Assembly (NCBI GenBank): GCA_910586275.1
Contig: CAJUIM010000028.1
Location: 1 to 32,299, forward strand
DNA: 32,299 bases
Reading direction: 5' to 3'
DNA from: an uncultured Lachnospiraceae bacterium
GTDB lineage: Bacteria > Bacillota > Clostridia > Lachnospirales > Lachnospiraceae
The position numbers were made by a program, and so were the translations under genes. Positions 1-7,681 of the stretch are shown piece after piece. Position 1 is the stretch's first letter; every line of letters starts with the position of its first letter. The notes beneath the pieces are model-generated. The model was not told where the DNA came from. It did not search any database and saw nothing but the letters and a program-made list of their open reading frames with translations.

Positions 1-23
1 GTATCTCGCCGGCAACGAAATTG

Positions 24-52
24 AGTATAGCACCCTTGGTAAGAGTTGTCAA
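24..52 (-). promoter_or_regulatory. Consensus sigma-A promoter firing out of the window
   Basis: On the minus strand a perfect -35 TTGACA (47-52) and a -10 TATACT (24-29) are separated by exactly 17 bp. Transcription would start near position 16 and run off the left edge, so the gene served cannot be seen. It is followed by a GC-rich leader start. Nothing on the right of it reads leftward into it except the distant lipoprotein gene. Confidence 0.75.
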
Positions 53-175
53 TAAGTTTTTTCAATTTTTTTTCGTTTTTTTTGCATTTTATCAAAAAAA
101 GCCCAATTTATGCGGGTTTTCGACATTGTTTTTTTTCGATATCTGAGATAATTTCCTTTCATCTGCAAATCAAAA

Positions 176-260
176 ACCCCGCTGCAAGCAACGGGTATCA
201 AATTTGCAGCGCATGTCTGCAAGCATCCACTTGGCTCGTTGCCCGCGGAAATAAATTTTT
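176..260 (+). repeat. Dispersed structured intergenic repeat, copy A
   Basis: The segment begins with CCCCGCTGCAAGCAACGGG, which folds into a short stem. It continues through TATCAAATTTGCAGC and ATGTCTGCAAGCATCCACTT to GGCTCGTTGCCCGCGGAAAT. The same blocks in the same order occur in inverted orientation at 6643-6772, which carries about 43 extra bases in the middle. AGCCACTTGGCT-type sub-hairpins are present in the copies. It is a REP-like non-coding element; no transposase is linked to it. Confidence 0.7.
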
Positions 261-447
261 AAGCCTATTGCCTTCCGGCAGATGTGCGTCATAATTTATG
301 GGAAATTTGTACCAAAGGAAGGGAGTATAATGAACTATATAACCTGAATTTGGTGCAAATCTTACGCAAATTGGTGAAAAGACATGCCGCAGTGCAGATG
401 CCGGGAATGAATTTTCAGACACGTTCAAAGACGGAATCCTGCTTAAA

Positions 448-522
448 TCGGTAAATGCCATGATGTAGGGGGCAGAAGGTTATTGTCAGACCCTCTGCCC
501 CCTACATCATGGCATTTACCGA
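448..522. repeat. Perfect 29-bp inverted repeat (long hairpin)
   Basis: The arm at 448-476 (starting TCGGTAAATGCCATGATG) is the exact reverse complement of 494-522, around a 17-nt loop whose ends can pair three more bases. It lies about 170 nt past the stop of the minus-strand lipoprotein gene. Neither side has a U-run, so it is not a standard intrinsic terminator. It could be a mobile-element remnant or the stem of an RNA. Confidence 0.85.
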
Positions 523-688
523 AATCATATTTTTGACATAATTCAGTCAATATCACACGCCATCTTTTATATTTTGTCAAAAAGTATCGGGATTCAGAAT
601 AAACTCTTGGTAAAACCAATAAAAAATATAATATGCGGCCAAATATGTTTAAAATGCTTTCCGCCAAAGTATGCTGCAATGCCACATA

Positions 689-1411
689 CTAATTCAGCGG
701 CAACGTGGCCTCGTCTGCCGCATTTCTCATAATCAGGGAAATCGTCTGGATAGACTGCGCCTTATCTTCCTGCAATTCCGCAATCAGAACAAGTTCTTCT
801 TTGGCTCCCGCAGCAATCGACCCGTTATAAGATGCCAAATCATTTGTCAGCATCGTAGTCAATGCATATCTCGGCGATTCCCCGTTAAAGGAAATTTTAA
901 ATTTTGTATTCAGAGACAGCATATCCAATGCCTTATCCTGTCCGCTTACATTTGTCACGTCAAAATGCATTACTACCAGTTTGCAGCCCTCCGATGCATT
1001 CATGGCGAAGAACATCTCTTCCCCCCCTTGGTCCGGATACATGTCTTTCAGTTCATATCCCATAAAAGTAACCGTAACGCCGTCAATACCATAAAACTCT
1101 TCGATACTGTGGTATACAACGGCTTCCGGCTCTTCACTGATGTCCACTACCTCCGGTGCCTCCGTTTCCTGCTCCTCTGCCGGCTGCGGTTCCTCCGCTG
1201 GCGGCTCTTCCGTCACTGCCGGCGGCTCCTCCTCCGGTTCCGCTTCCTCCACCAGCCTGTTCTCATAATTTGCATCATATTTGAGCAGCAATCCTGCCGC
1301 ATATTCCACAACCAATGCATTCTGTTCTTCCGTCAGTTCCGGAATCGATGCCCCGCAGGCCGTCATACACAGTGAAGCCGCCACTGCCAATGTCAATCCT
1401 AACTTTCTCAT
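689..1411 (-). CDS. DUF4352-like surface lipoprotein
   Basis: This is a 240-residue secreted lipoprotein of unknown function. The start at 1411 is chosen because a GGAG box sits six bases before this ATG; the longer frame to 1486 adds a segment without a ribosome site. A signal peptide ends in a lipobox with the lipidated Cys at about residue 19 (CMTAC). An acidic, Pro/Glu-rich linker follows (about 48-85). The C-terminal beta-rich domain (about 95-240) resembles the Ig-like DUF4352/DUF5067 families, with the VVMHFDVTNVSG strand pattern. A promoter lies inside the end of the upstream kinase gene, so it can be expressed alone. The family match is from pattern only. Confidence 0.7.
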   Translation of the reverse strand: MRKLGLTLAVAASLCMTACGASIPELTEEQNALVVEYAAGLLLKYDANYENRLVEEAEPEEEPPAVTEEPPAEEPQPAEEQETEAPEVVDISEEPEAVVYHSIEEFYGIDGVTVTFMGYELKDMYPDQGGEEMFFAMNASEGCKLVVMHFDVTNVSGQDKALDMLSLNTKFKISFNGESPRYALTTMLTNDLASYNGSIAAGAKEELVLIAELQEDKAQSIQTISLIMRNAADEATLPLN

Positions 1412-1515
1412 ATTAATCTCCATACTCTTTCCGCAGCCTGCATATTCTCCGGACAGGACATATCCTGTTTTTCCGCATACAGGCATACTTTTATCTTTCT
1501 TATAAAGTCTTCTGT

Positions 1516-1544
1516 ATTATAACACTAATTTGTTTCAAGTTCAA
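1516..1544 (-). promoter_or_regulatory. Promoter of the lipoprotein gene
   Basis: A -35 TTGAAC (1539-1544) and a perfect -10 TATAAT (1516-1521) are separated by 17 bp. The -35 lies in the last codons of the upstream histidine kinase. The leader would be about 100 nt. Confidence 0.6.
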
Positions 1545-2997
1545 ACCAAAATTCTACGCCGTTATCATAATTTATCACGCCATATTCTTGATTCAGCGAT
1601 TCCATGATAGCTTTCACAATGGACAGCCCTACGCCGCTCCCGCCGTATTCTCTCGTCCTGGCTTTATCCGCTTTATAGAATTTCTCCCAAATATGGCCGA
1701 TACTGTCCTCCGGCACAGGTTCCCCGGTATTAAAGACAGAAACCCGGACCTTATTTCCCTGTCTGGTCAATTTTACATCAATTACTTTCTGCCCTGCCGC
1801 ATGGTGAACGGCATTGCTGAAATAATTGGTGAACACTTCCTCCACTTTGAATTCGTCTGCCCAGACAAAAACCTCCTGTTTTTCTTCAAAGAAAACGCGG
1901 ATTTCCCTTTGCTTTGCCAAAATATCTGCAGACTGCAGATAATTGCGAATCAAAGCCACTATGTCAAACCGCTCCATGGTGATTACGTCATTCCCGAACT
2001 CCAGCTGGTTCAAGGTAAGCAGCTTTTTCACCATATGGTTCATTTTGGCCGCTTCGTCAATAATGACATCACAGTAAAATTCCATGCTTTCCGCATCGTC
2101 GTTAATCCCTTCCTTCAGTCCTTCCGCATAGCCTTGGATCAGCGCAATGGGCGTTTTCAGTTCATGGGAGACATTGGAAAGAAACTCCTTGCGCATTTCG
2201 TCAATTTCGTTCTTTTTCTCAATGTCTTTCTGCAGTTCATTATTGGCGGTTTTCAGTTCCGAGATAGTTTCTTCCAAGGTATTGGAAAGTTCGTTGATAT
2301 TATGCCCCAACAGAGCAATTTCCGTCCGGCTGGTTCCGCAGTATTTGGCATTGAAATCCAATCCGGCCATACGTTCCGATATTTCCGCCAGTTCCAGAAT
2401 AGGCTCCGTGACCTTCCTTGATACCATCAGTATAACGCCGCCGCTTATCATTGCTGCCGCGATTCCCACATAGGCAAGAAAACGGTTCGCAATCGCCACA
2501 CTGTCCTTTATCCCTTCCAACGCCGTCCGGAACAGAAAGATGTTTCCGTTGTCAAATATCCCCCACATCTCAATATATTCCGTCAGGGTTCTTGCATCCG
2601 TAATCCTCTGGATTGTATAGTTTTCCCCTTTCTCCAAGACCGTCTGGCCTTCCTCCCCGCCGAAATCGTCAAAAAAATAGTCCCATAACCTCTTGCTCAT
2701 AATTTCCTGATCATTGCGCGAAGTAATCAGCATCTGGGAATCGGTGTCCAAGACAATCAGACTGATATTATATTTCTCTATTATTTTCTGTAATTGAATG
2801 TCAAATTCTTCCGTCAGAATATTTCCCGTGCTGAATGCACGGTTCACAATGCCATAGGCATTTTTTAAAACCTTCTTTTTATTCCCGATGTAATACTCGC
2901 CCAACAGGGTGCTGTTGATAAACCAGCAGAGCAATATGGTTGCTGTCATCAGCCCTGTGAAAATCATTGCAAACTGCTTTCTAATTGAATATTTCAT
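1525..2997 (-). CDS. Sensor histidine kinase (orphan, HAMP-HisKA-HATPase)
   Basis: This 490-residue membrane sensor kinase autophosphorylates on a His and would pass phosphate to a response regulator. The start at 2997 (MKYSIRKQF) is the usual N-terminus of this type. TM1 lies at about residues 9-30, followed by an extracytoplasmic sensing loop of about 140 residues, TM2 at about 173-194 and a HAMP linker. The HisKA H-box SNVSHELKTP carries the phospho-acceptor His at about residue 278. The HATPase part has the N-box (NYFSNAVHHA), the G1 box (NTGEPV) and the G2 box (GSGVGLSIVK). No response regulator gene adjoins it; the bases just upstream look like the last codons of one. The partner is therefore unknown. 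Confidence 0.9.
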   Translation of the reverse strand: MKYSIRKQFAMIFTGLMTATILLCWFINSTLLGEYYIGNKKKVLKNAYGIVNRAFSTGNILTEEFDIQLQKIIEKYNISLIVLDTDSQMLITSRNDQEIMSKRLWDYFFDDFGGEEGQTVLEKGENYTIQRITDARTLTEYIEMWGIFDNGNIFLFRTALEGIKDSVAIANRFLAYVGIAAAMISGGVILMVSRKVTEPILELAEISERMAGLDFNAKYCGTSRTEIALLGHNINELSNTLEETISELKTANNELQKDIEKKNEIDEMRKEFLSNVSHELKTPIALIQGYAEGLKEGINDDAESMEFYCDVIIDEAAKMNHMVKKLLTLNQLEFGNDVITMERFDIVALIRNYLQSADILAKQREIRVFFEEKQEVFVWADEFKVEEVFTNYFSNAVHHAAGQKVIDVKLTRQGNKVRVSVFNTGEPVPEDSIGHIWEKFYKADKARTREYGGSGVGLSIVKAIMESLNQEYGVINYDNGVEFWFELETN

Positions 2998-3045
2998 CTT
3001 TCTGAACGCTCCACTCTGTACGGTTTTTACTTCATATCCAGCCAT
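2994..3045 (-). pseudogene. Possible stub of a deleted response regulator gene
   Basis: Just before the kinase ATG, one frame reads GYEVKT. The next frame, one base on, reads YRVERSER and stops with a TGA overlapping the kinase ATG (ATGA). OmpR-type regulators commonly end in ...KTVWGVGYRVE, and an ATGA overlap with the kinase is their usual arrangement. Removing the VWGVG-coding bases and everything upstream would leave exactly this. The remnant is very short, so this is an inference. Confidence 0.3.
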
Positions 3046-3095
3046 GCAGCCCGCCCAAGCCAATCAAAAGCTGATGTTAAGCATGTGGCTTGCCC

Positions 3096-3113
3096 GCCGT
3101 TACCGGCGGGAAT
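3096..3113. other. Stem-loop over the yihY stop codon
   Basis: CCCGCCG and CGGCGGG pair perfectly around a four-base loop containing the stop codon of the YihY gene. No U-run follows on the minus strand, so it is more likely an mRNA 3' hairpin or a rearrangement scar than a terminator. Confidence 0.5.
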
Positions 3114-3930
3114 AAAAATACCGGTACACCGGCTCGAAGTAACGGTTTAGGAAAGCCCCTATCAGAATAATGTAAATGCACATATACATCCAAAGCATTA
3201 TTATTACAATGGTCGCCAGATTCCCATAAGTGCTGAAGTCGTTGATTTTACCTACATATATGGAAAATGCCCATGAAAACACATTCCAAAGCACCGCCGA
3301 GAAAACCGCACCGGGTATTTGGTATATAAACCTCAGTTTCTTATTCGGTATATATGCATACATCATGGAAAACCCTATTATCATCACCAACAGCGAAAAC
3401 AGCAGCCGGAAATGAAGGAGGAAGTCAAAAAAGTGTTCTGCCTGCGGAATATTGCGGATGATTCCGTTCACCAGCGCATTGCCAAATACCATGACCACCA
3501 AAGACAGCAATATTACAAGAAGCATCACTATCGTATAAAAGGCGGCAATTCCCCTCACCACAAAATAATTCCGGTTTTCCTCCACATCATTGATTTCGTT
3601 CAGCCCCCGCATCAATGCCAGCATCCCCTTTGCCGCCGACCATAAAAGAGTAAGGGCCGCCACCGAAATGACGCCTGCCGATTTCGCATAGACATCCTCA
3701 ATAATGGAAATCACAAGAGAATCCACCACATCCGGCGTAATATCTGTCATAAAAGTCATCAGATTGGCTTTCGTCAGCGTCGTATACGGAATAATGGCGC
3801 ACAGCAGTATCAATATGGGTATTAGCGACACAAAAAGGAAGAATGCCGTGCTTGCCGCAAATGCACTGATATTTTTACGGTTTATATGCTGCTGGAAATC
3901 TTTTCCGATATAAAAAATTTTCTTTACCAT
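3100..3930 (-). CDS. YihY/UPF0761 family inner membrane protein
   Basis: This is a 276-residue polytopic membrane protein of the YihY/BrkB family, once misnamed RNase BN; the function is not settled. About six transmembrane segments are visible, starting with SAFAASTAFFLFVSLIPILILLC-type sequence near residues 23-45. The family signature region ISVAALTLLWSAAKGMLALM lies at about 90-110, and there are further helices to about residue 265. The protein ends in a basic tail. The gene begins 18 nt after the SpoIID-domain gene and is probably cotranscribed with it. A stem-loop covers its stop codon. Confidence 0.85.
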   Translation of the reverse strand: MVKKIFYIGKDFQQHINRKNISAFAASTAFFLFVSLIPILILLCAIIPYTTLTKANLMTFMTDITPDVVDSLVISIIEDVYAKSAGVISVAALTLLWSAAKGMLALMRGLNEINDVEENRNYFVVRGIAAFYTIVMLLVILLSLVVMVFGNALVNGIIRNIPQAEHFFDFLLHFRLLFSLLVMIIGFSMMYAYIPNKKLRFIYQIPGAVFSAVLWNVFSWAFSIYVGKINDFSTYGNLATIVIIMLWMYMCIYIILIGAFLNRYFEPVYRYFYSRR

Positions 3931-3948
3931 CTTCTCTTCTTATCTCCA

Positions 3949-6279
3949 TCAGTATACGTCCTTTACTTTACAAGAATCATAGAAAAAGGTCAATATGTCA
4001 TCTGATGTAAATCCTTTCTTTGCCATCTCCTTCGCCCCGTTCTGGGACATGCCCACACCATGGCCATACCCGCCGCCGACTAACTTATATCCTACCACAA
4101 TATCCTTCTCTTTGCCAGCAAAAATTGCAAGGTATCCGCTGGGAAGCAGACTGGATGCCGGTGCCTGGCTGCCGTCCTGCCTTATGACTTTTCCGTCTCC
4201 GTTATTCAGTACATAACGGATATTATGCTCTGATATAATCTTATAAGTATTCTTTGTTCCCTCCACCACCAGTTCATCGGCCACTCCGCCGCCGCCCCGC
4301 CCGGCTATATACAGTTCTTTAATTTCCCCTAAATTCTTTATCTCCCTGCTTTCAAATTCTCCGTCTTTGTTTTTCGTCAGCACCAGCCTAGGATTCGCAT
4401 CATATCTTTTCTTTATATTCTCCAGCAGTTCCTCCCGGTCTATCTCTTCCACCTCATACTCCCATCGGTACCATGCCTCCCCGCTTTCATAATCCGAATC
4501 ATAACAATTGGTAATGAATTCCGTAAAAGCTTCCTCCTCTTTCAGGTTCTCCCCGCTGTATTCCCCGCTTTCCTCCCCGATACGTCTGGCTTGGAGATAA
4601 GAAGTATCTTCCGCGCCGTCTGATTTCCAGACTCCCGCATCCGTACCAAAGCCGCAGGAAGTGGAATAGTAATAAGAACCGCATAATTCATCCCCATAAT
4701 ACAGCAGCTGTCCGGCAGTTTCCTTCACCGCTTTCGTCGTCTGGGCATTTTCGGAAATATTATTGTAAACCTGATATCCTGCACTGTCGTCCACATGTGC
4801 CCCGAATGCGGCAATGCCCGAATGGGACATGTTCCGGTACGCATAAGTCCTTGCGCAGACTGCCTGTGCCTTCAGCGCTTCCAACGGGTAAGAGGCCGGC
4901 ATTTCGCTGGGCACCACCGAATAAAGATACTCTTCCAGCAGCAGTTCATTGACAATTACCAGTCCTTCCGGTGTCTTTGCAATCTCCATTTTTCCCCGGT
5001 AGGCAGGCGTTCCCTGTGACCGCTCCACCGACAGCAGCCGGATTCTTCCGGTCAGCGCAACAGGCTCTATATAGATTCTGTCTCCTTTGAAAAACTCACT
5101 GTCCCCGGCAATAATGACTGTATCCCCGGCAGAATATTCCTTCTGCTGCTCCGTCCCGTATTCCCCATATCGCAAGACAAAGTCCGTATCCGCCGTAAGC
5201 TTCACTTCCTCATGATACGCGCCGGAATATCCGGTATTTTTAATGACTACCCGTATATTTTCCATAGCCTCGTCCCTTGTCAGCAGACCGGCGCAGATCA
5301 CTCCGTCCTCCAACACGAAATCGGCAAAATCATACCCGATCCGCAGATCCCCCTGCCCTCCTTCCAATAAGCTTCCGAACAGCTTATATACCTTCATGTC
5401 CTCCGCATAAGAATACTTCCCCATCCCCTCGATTTCCATTTCCCCGTCCCGCACGCTTAGAAGCCTCCCGCTGATTTTTTCGTCCTTTACCTTCACGGAC
5501 TGCAGCCGGCCGTCGGCAAAATCCAAATCCGCCACCTGCTCCCGCCAAAGGTTTTCCGTCTTCCCGTAAGGCACCCATATTTCCCAGTCTCCGTAAAAGA
5601 CCTGCAGCCGTTTGCCTTCTTCCGCTTCTACAATCCATATATTGTCCCAATCCGTGCCGCGGCTTATCACCTCACGCACGGTCAGCAATTCTTCCCCTTT
5701 CCGGTACACCCGCAGAACTTGATATCCCGAATCCCCGAAAACATCGGAATGAAAAGCAAAAACCCCCTCCCGGGCAAGCAAACGGTTCTCGGGCAAAACG
5801 TTCTGCTCCCTGTCCGATACCTGACTGCCGATGCCCAGTACCGTTATGTCATCCAGAACGATAGTATCTCCCATTCCCTTCTTTTCCAAAACGTCCTCAT
5901 AGCAGGCATACCAGTCTTCTTTCAGCACAAAATATTCTTTCCTGTACTTTTTCCCCCACTCTTCCGCTTCCTGTGCGCCGGACATCCTTGCTTGCGTCAT
6001 GTCCAGCCATTCCGAAAACTGTCCGTAAGTCAGCAGACTGTCCCTGTCGGCTTCCAGCGTCTCCTTCCAGCCTATGTAACGTTCGTCACTGCCGTATACG
6101 GCATCAAAATCTTCTTCCAGAAATTCCGTCAATATCACGGCATCCTGTAAACGGATATATTCCCCTTCCGGCTGCGGAATCCGGTTCATACGGATGCTTA
6201 TCGCCAGAATATACCCGATTATCAGCATGCCTGCCAAAATCAGCATTGTTTTCAGGAACAGCCTTTCATTTTTACCCAT
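3949..6279 (-). CDS. SpoIID/LytB domain protein, membrane anchored
   Basis: This 776-residue protein has one N-terminal transmembrane segment (about 7-27), a long extracytoplasmic region and a C-terminal SpoIID/LytB domain. SpoIID is a lytic transglycosylase that cuts denuded glycan strands during engulfment. The family region LLLEEYLYSVVPSEMPASYP puts the likely catalytic Glu near residue 458, followed by KAQAVCARTYA and, near the end, GYGHGVGMSQNGA. The start at 6279 is preceded by GGGGG at a good distance; a GTG 18 nt upstream is less likely. It is more than twice the length of sporulation SpoIID (about 340 residues), so it is probably a vegetative or envelope relative. It is followed closely by yihY. 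Confidence 0.85.
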   Translation of the reverse strand: MGKNERLFLKTMLILAGMLIIGYILAISIRMNRIPQPEGEYIRLQDAVILTEFLEEDFDAVYGSDERYIGWKETLEADRDSLLTYGQFSEWLDMTQARMSGAQEAEEWGKKYRKEYFVLKEDWYACYEDVLEKKGMGDTIVLDDITVLGIGSQVSDREQNVLPENRLLAREGVFAFHSDVFGDSGYQVLRVYRKGEELLTVREVISRGTDWDNIWIVEAEEGKRLQVFYGDWEIWVPYGKTENLWREQVADLDFADGRLQSVKVKDEKISGRLLSVRDGEMEIEGMGKYSYAEDMKVYKLFGSLLEGGQGDLRIGYDFADFVLEDGVICAGLLTRDEAMENIRVVIKNTGYSGAYHEEVKLTADTDFVLRYGEYGTEQQKEYSAGDTVIIAGDSEFFKGDRIYIEPVALTGRIRLLSVERSQGTPAYRGKMEIAKTPEGLVIVNELLLEEYLYSVVPSEMPASYPLEALKAQAVCARTYAYRNMSHSGIAAFGAHVDDSAGYQVYNNISENAQTTKAVKETAGQLLYYGDELCGSYYYSTSCGFGTDAGVWKSDGAEDTSYLQARRIGEESGEYSGENLKEEEAFTEFITNCYDSDYESGEAWYRWEYEVEEIDREELLENIKKRYDANPRLVLTKNKDGEFESREIKNLGEIKELYIAGRGGGGVADELVVEGTKNTYKIISEHNIRYVLNNGDGKVIRQDGSQAPASSLLPSGYLAIFAGKEKDIVVGYKLVGGGYGHGVGMSQNGAKEMAKKGFTSDDILTFFYDSCKVKDVY

Positions 6280-6299
6280 CGATACCCCCGTTTTCACAC

Positions 6300-6322
6300 T
6301 GTCATTAACTTAAGCCGCAGCC
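6300..6322 (+). repeat. Solo terminal repeat of the MITE-like element
   Basis: This 23-bp block containing CATTAACTTAAGCCGCAGCC is identical to the inner part of the right terminal repeat of the element at 7812-8000. No partner end is found nearby. It lies just upstream of the SpoIID-domain gene, overlapping the space where its promoter would be. Confidence 0.65.
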
Positions 6323-6344
6323 TGTACCCCATTCCGGTGCGTAG

Positions 6345-6371
6345 AAAAAAGCAGCCATAAGGCTGCTTTTT
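6345..6371 (-). terminator. Intrinsic terminator after the 6S RNA
   Basis: GCAGCC and GGCTGC pair around a four-base loop and are flanked by A-runs and T-runs on both sides, so it can work in both directions. On the minus strand it ends the transcript that starts near 6580. Confidence 0.8.
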
Positions 6372-6375
6372 CTTT

Positions 6376-6389
6376 TGTAGTATACTACA
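6376..6389. repeat. Perfect 14-bp palindrome TGTAGTATACTACA
   Basis: This self-complementary site sits between the 3' end of the likely 6S RNA and its terminator. It could be a protein binding site or form a trailer hairpin. Confidence 0.5.
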
Positions 6390-6390
6390 T

Positions 6391-6580
6391 GTTCCCCCAA
6401 AATGCCGGTTCCTGTCCTTTGACTCCTAGCCGCGCTAGGTGGGTAACCGCAACCTTACTTTTGCCTTCCCCTCCAATCCTCATTTATGAGTGGGGGCTTG
6501 ACAGCCATAAGGCAATATAGGAATCCCGTTTAAAGTAAATGTAGGTTCAAAATAACAAGAGTTGTCGTACATTCCAGGTT
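6391..6580 (-). ncRNA. ssrS: 6S RNA (RNA polymerase regulator)
   Basis: 6S RNA binds the housekeeping RNA polymerase holoenzyme by mimicking an open promoter. A promoter (-35 TTGTAA 6610-6615, -10 TATAAT 6587-6592, 17-bp spacer) starts a transcript near 6580, and a terminator lies at 6345-6371. The ends pair (CCTGGAATG near 6570-6578 with CATTTTGGG at 6396-6404). Inside, TTACTTT/AAAGTAA, TTGCCTT/AAGGCAA, CCCC/GGGG and CTCAT/ATGAG form one long irregular hairpin. The 3' side holds CGGTT...AACCG enclosing CCTAGC-GCG-GCTAGG. The GGTTACCCACCTA motif and the closing stem resemble 6S RNAs of Firmicutes as I remember them. The structure is directly visible; the family name is recognition without a covariance search. 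Confidence 0.7.
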
Positions 6581-6586
6581 AGTTCT

Positions 6587-6615
6587 ATTATATCCAATCA
6601 TCGCGCAAATTACAA
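6587..6615 (-). promoter_or_regulatory. Promoter of the 6S RNA
   Basis: TTGTAA (6610-6615), a 17-bp spacer and a perfect TATAAT (6587-6592) lie immediately downstream of repeat copy B. Confidence 0.7.
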
Positions 6616-6642
6616 CTGTAAATTTTGGGATTTGACATATTA

Positions 6643-6772
6643 TTTATTCCCGCGAGCAACGAGCCAAGTGGCTGCTTGCAGACATTTGGCGACTGCCGCA
6701 AGGGTCAAATACCCCGCTGCTCTGCAGTGCTGCAAGTTTGATACCCCGTTGCTTGCAGCGGGGTCTTTGATT
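6643..6772 (-). repeat. Dispersed structured intergenic repeat, copy B
   Basis: This is the inverted second copy of the element at 176-260, with an extra insert of about 43 bases. Read on the minus strand, CCCCGCTGC can pair with GCAGCGGGG further on. Smaller hairpins (TGCAGCACTGCA, AGCCACTTGGCT) are nested inside. The last roughly 22 codons of the XRE/bactofilin-repeat gene lie inside it. Confidence 0.75.
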
Positions 6773-7517
6773 CCGCCGGATCCTCGGCCGCCCCACACAT
6801 AATGTTCATGCCTGCCTTTGCATCTGAGCTGATCTTACTGCATGTAGCCGAGTGCCCGGCCTTCACGCTCCCTTCCACATCCCCGCATGTCACATTTCTT
6901 CCGGCTTTCACATCGCCTTCCACCGTGCCGCAATTCACGTCTGCCCCCGCCTTCACATCGCCTTCCACCGTGCCGCAGTTTACTCCTGCCCCTGCGCTCA
7001 CATTACCTTCCACCGTGCCGCAGTTTACATTCCCGCCCGCCTTCACGTCTGCCGCCGTGCTCCGGGATTCTATCTCTGCATTTCCCCATACCTCTATATG
7101 AAGCCCTCCGGACAGTTCCCCGAATTCCTCTCCGAAAACAATCTTCACCGCATCATGTTTCCCTTCCTTCCCCATCTCCCACATCTCTTTATCAAGAATC
7201 TCCCCGTTCCGATACTGTATGACATAAAGCACATCCCTCTCTGTCCGGCCTTCCAGACTGCCTTTTATCCGTTCTGCCTCATCTTCTCCCAATGTGCGCC
7301 CACAGTCCGTTTCTTTTCCCGTAAGAAGATAATCTGCCGTTACCTGAAAATATTCCGCAAGCATCGGCAGAATGGCAATGTCCGGGCAGGACTGCCCGTT
7401 TTCCCATTTGCTTACCGCCTGCATGCTGACGCCGCACACATCCGCAAGCATCTCTTGGCTGATTCCCTTGTTTCCCCTAAGTTCTTTAATCATTTCCCCA
7501 ATCCTTAATTCGCCCAT
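6705..7517 (-). CDS. XRE-family regulator fused to Cys-containing bactofilin-like repeats
   Basis: The predicted protein has 270 residues. Residues 1-65 are a clear Cro/CI-type helix-turn-helix (MIKELRGNKGISQEMLADVCGV then AVSKWENG), expected to bind DNA. Residues about 155-240 are six or so 15-residue repeats of the form xVKAGxxVxCGTVEG, similar in rhythm to the beta-helix of bactofilins. Each repeat keeps one Cys, suggesting a ladder of stacked thiols or a metal-binding face. The final roughly 22 residues are encoded by dispersed repeat B. The start at 7517 is chosen for its strong AGAGGAAAAGGT site; an upstream ATG at 7604 would add a translated IQK tandem repeat but has no ribosome site. 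The target genes and the signal are unknown. Confidence 0.75.
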   Translation of the reverse strand: MGELRIGEMIKELRGNKGISQEMLADVCGVSMQAVSKWENGQSCPDIAILPMLAEYFQVTADYLLTGKETDCGRTLGEDEAERIKGSLEGRTERDVLYVIQYRNGEILDKEMWEMGKEGKHDAVKIVFGEEFGELSGGLHIEVWGNAEIESRSTAADVKAGGNVNCGTVEGNVSAGAGVNCGTVEGDVKAGADVNCGTVEGDVKAGRNVTCGDVEGSVKAGHSATCSKISSDAKAGMNIMCGAAEDPAESKTPLQATGYQTCSTAEQRGI

Positions 7518-7528
7518 ACCTTTTCCTC

Positions 7529-7588
7529 TTTTCTGAATGATTTTCTGAATGATTTTCTGAATCGTTTTCTGAATGGCTTTCTGAACGG
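7529..7588. repeat. Five tandem 12-bp repeats upstream of the XRE gene
   Basis: Units TTTTCTGAATGA, TTTTCTGAATGA, TTTTCTGAATCG, TTTTCTGAATGG and CTTTCTGAACGG follow without gaps. They end 11 bases from the chosen start codon. The 12-bp unit keeps the reading frame, so copy changes would alter either leader length or an N-terminal IQK extension. Confidence 0.85.
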
Positions 7589-7681
7589 AATGAAGTTCTT
7601 CCATATTTTCAGATATATTTCAGATATAGTAACCATAACGTATTTTTTTCTTTCAGGGAAGCAATTATTAGTTGAATCCGG

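Noticed and set aside
46..685. Several frames of 80-90 codons in the first 690 bases
   Set aside because: They run through the dispersed repeat and the 29-bp inverted repeat, without ribosome sites or recognisable protein sequence.
6480..6572. A 30-codon frame starting MYDNSCYFEPTF, just after a perfect TATAAT
   Set aside because: It lies wholly inside the structured, self-pairing transcript called as 6S RNA, has no ribosome binding site and a leader of only a few bases.
7529..7604. N-terminal extension MEELHSVQKAIQK of the XRE protein
   Set aside because: The upstream ATG has no ribosome site while the internal ATG at 7517 has a strong one; kept only as a possibility in the repeat finding.
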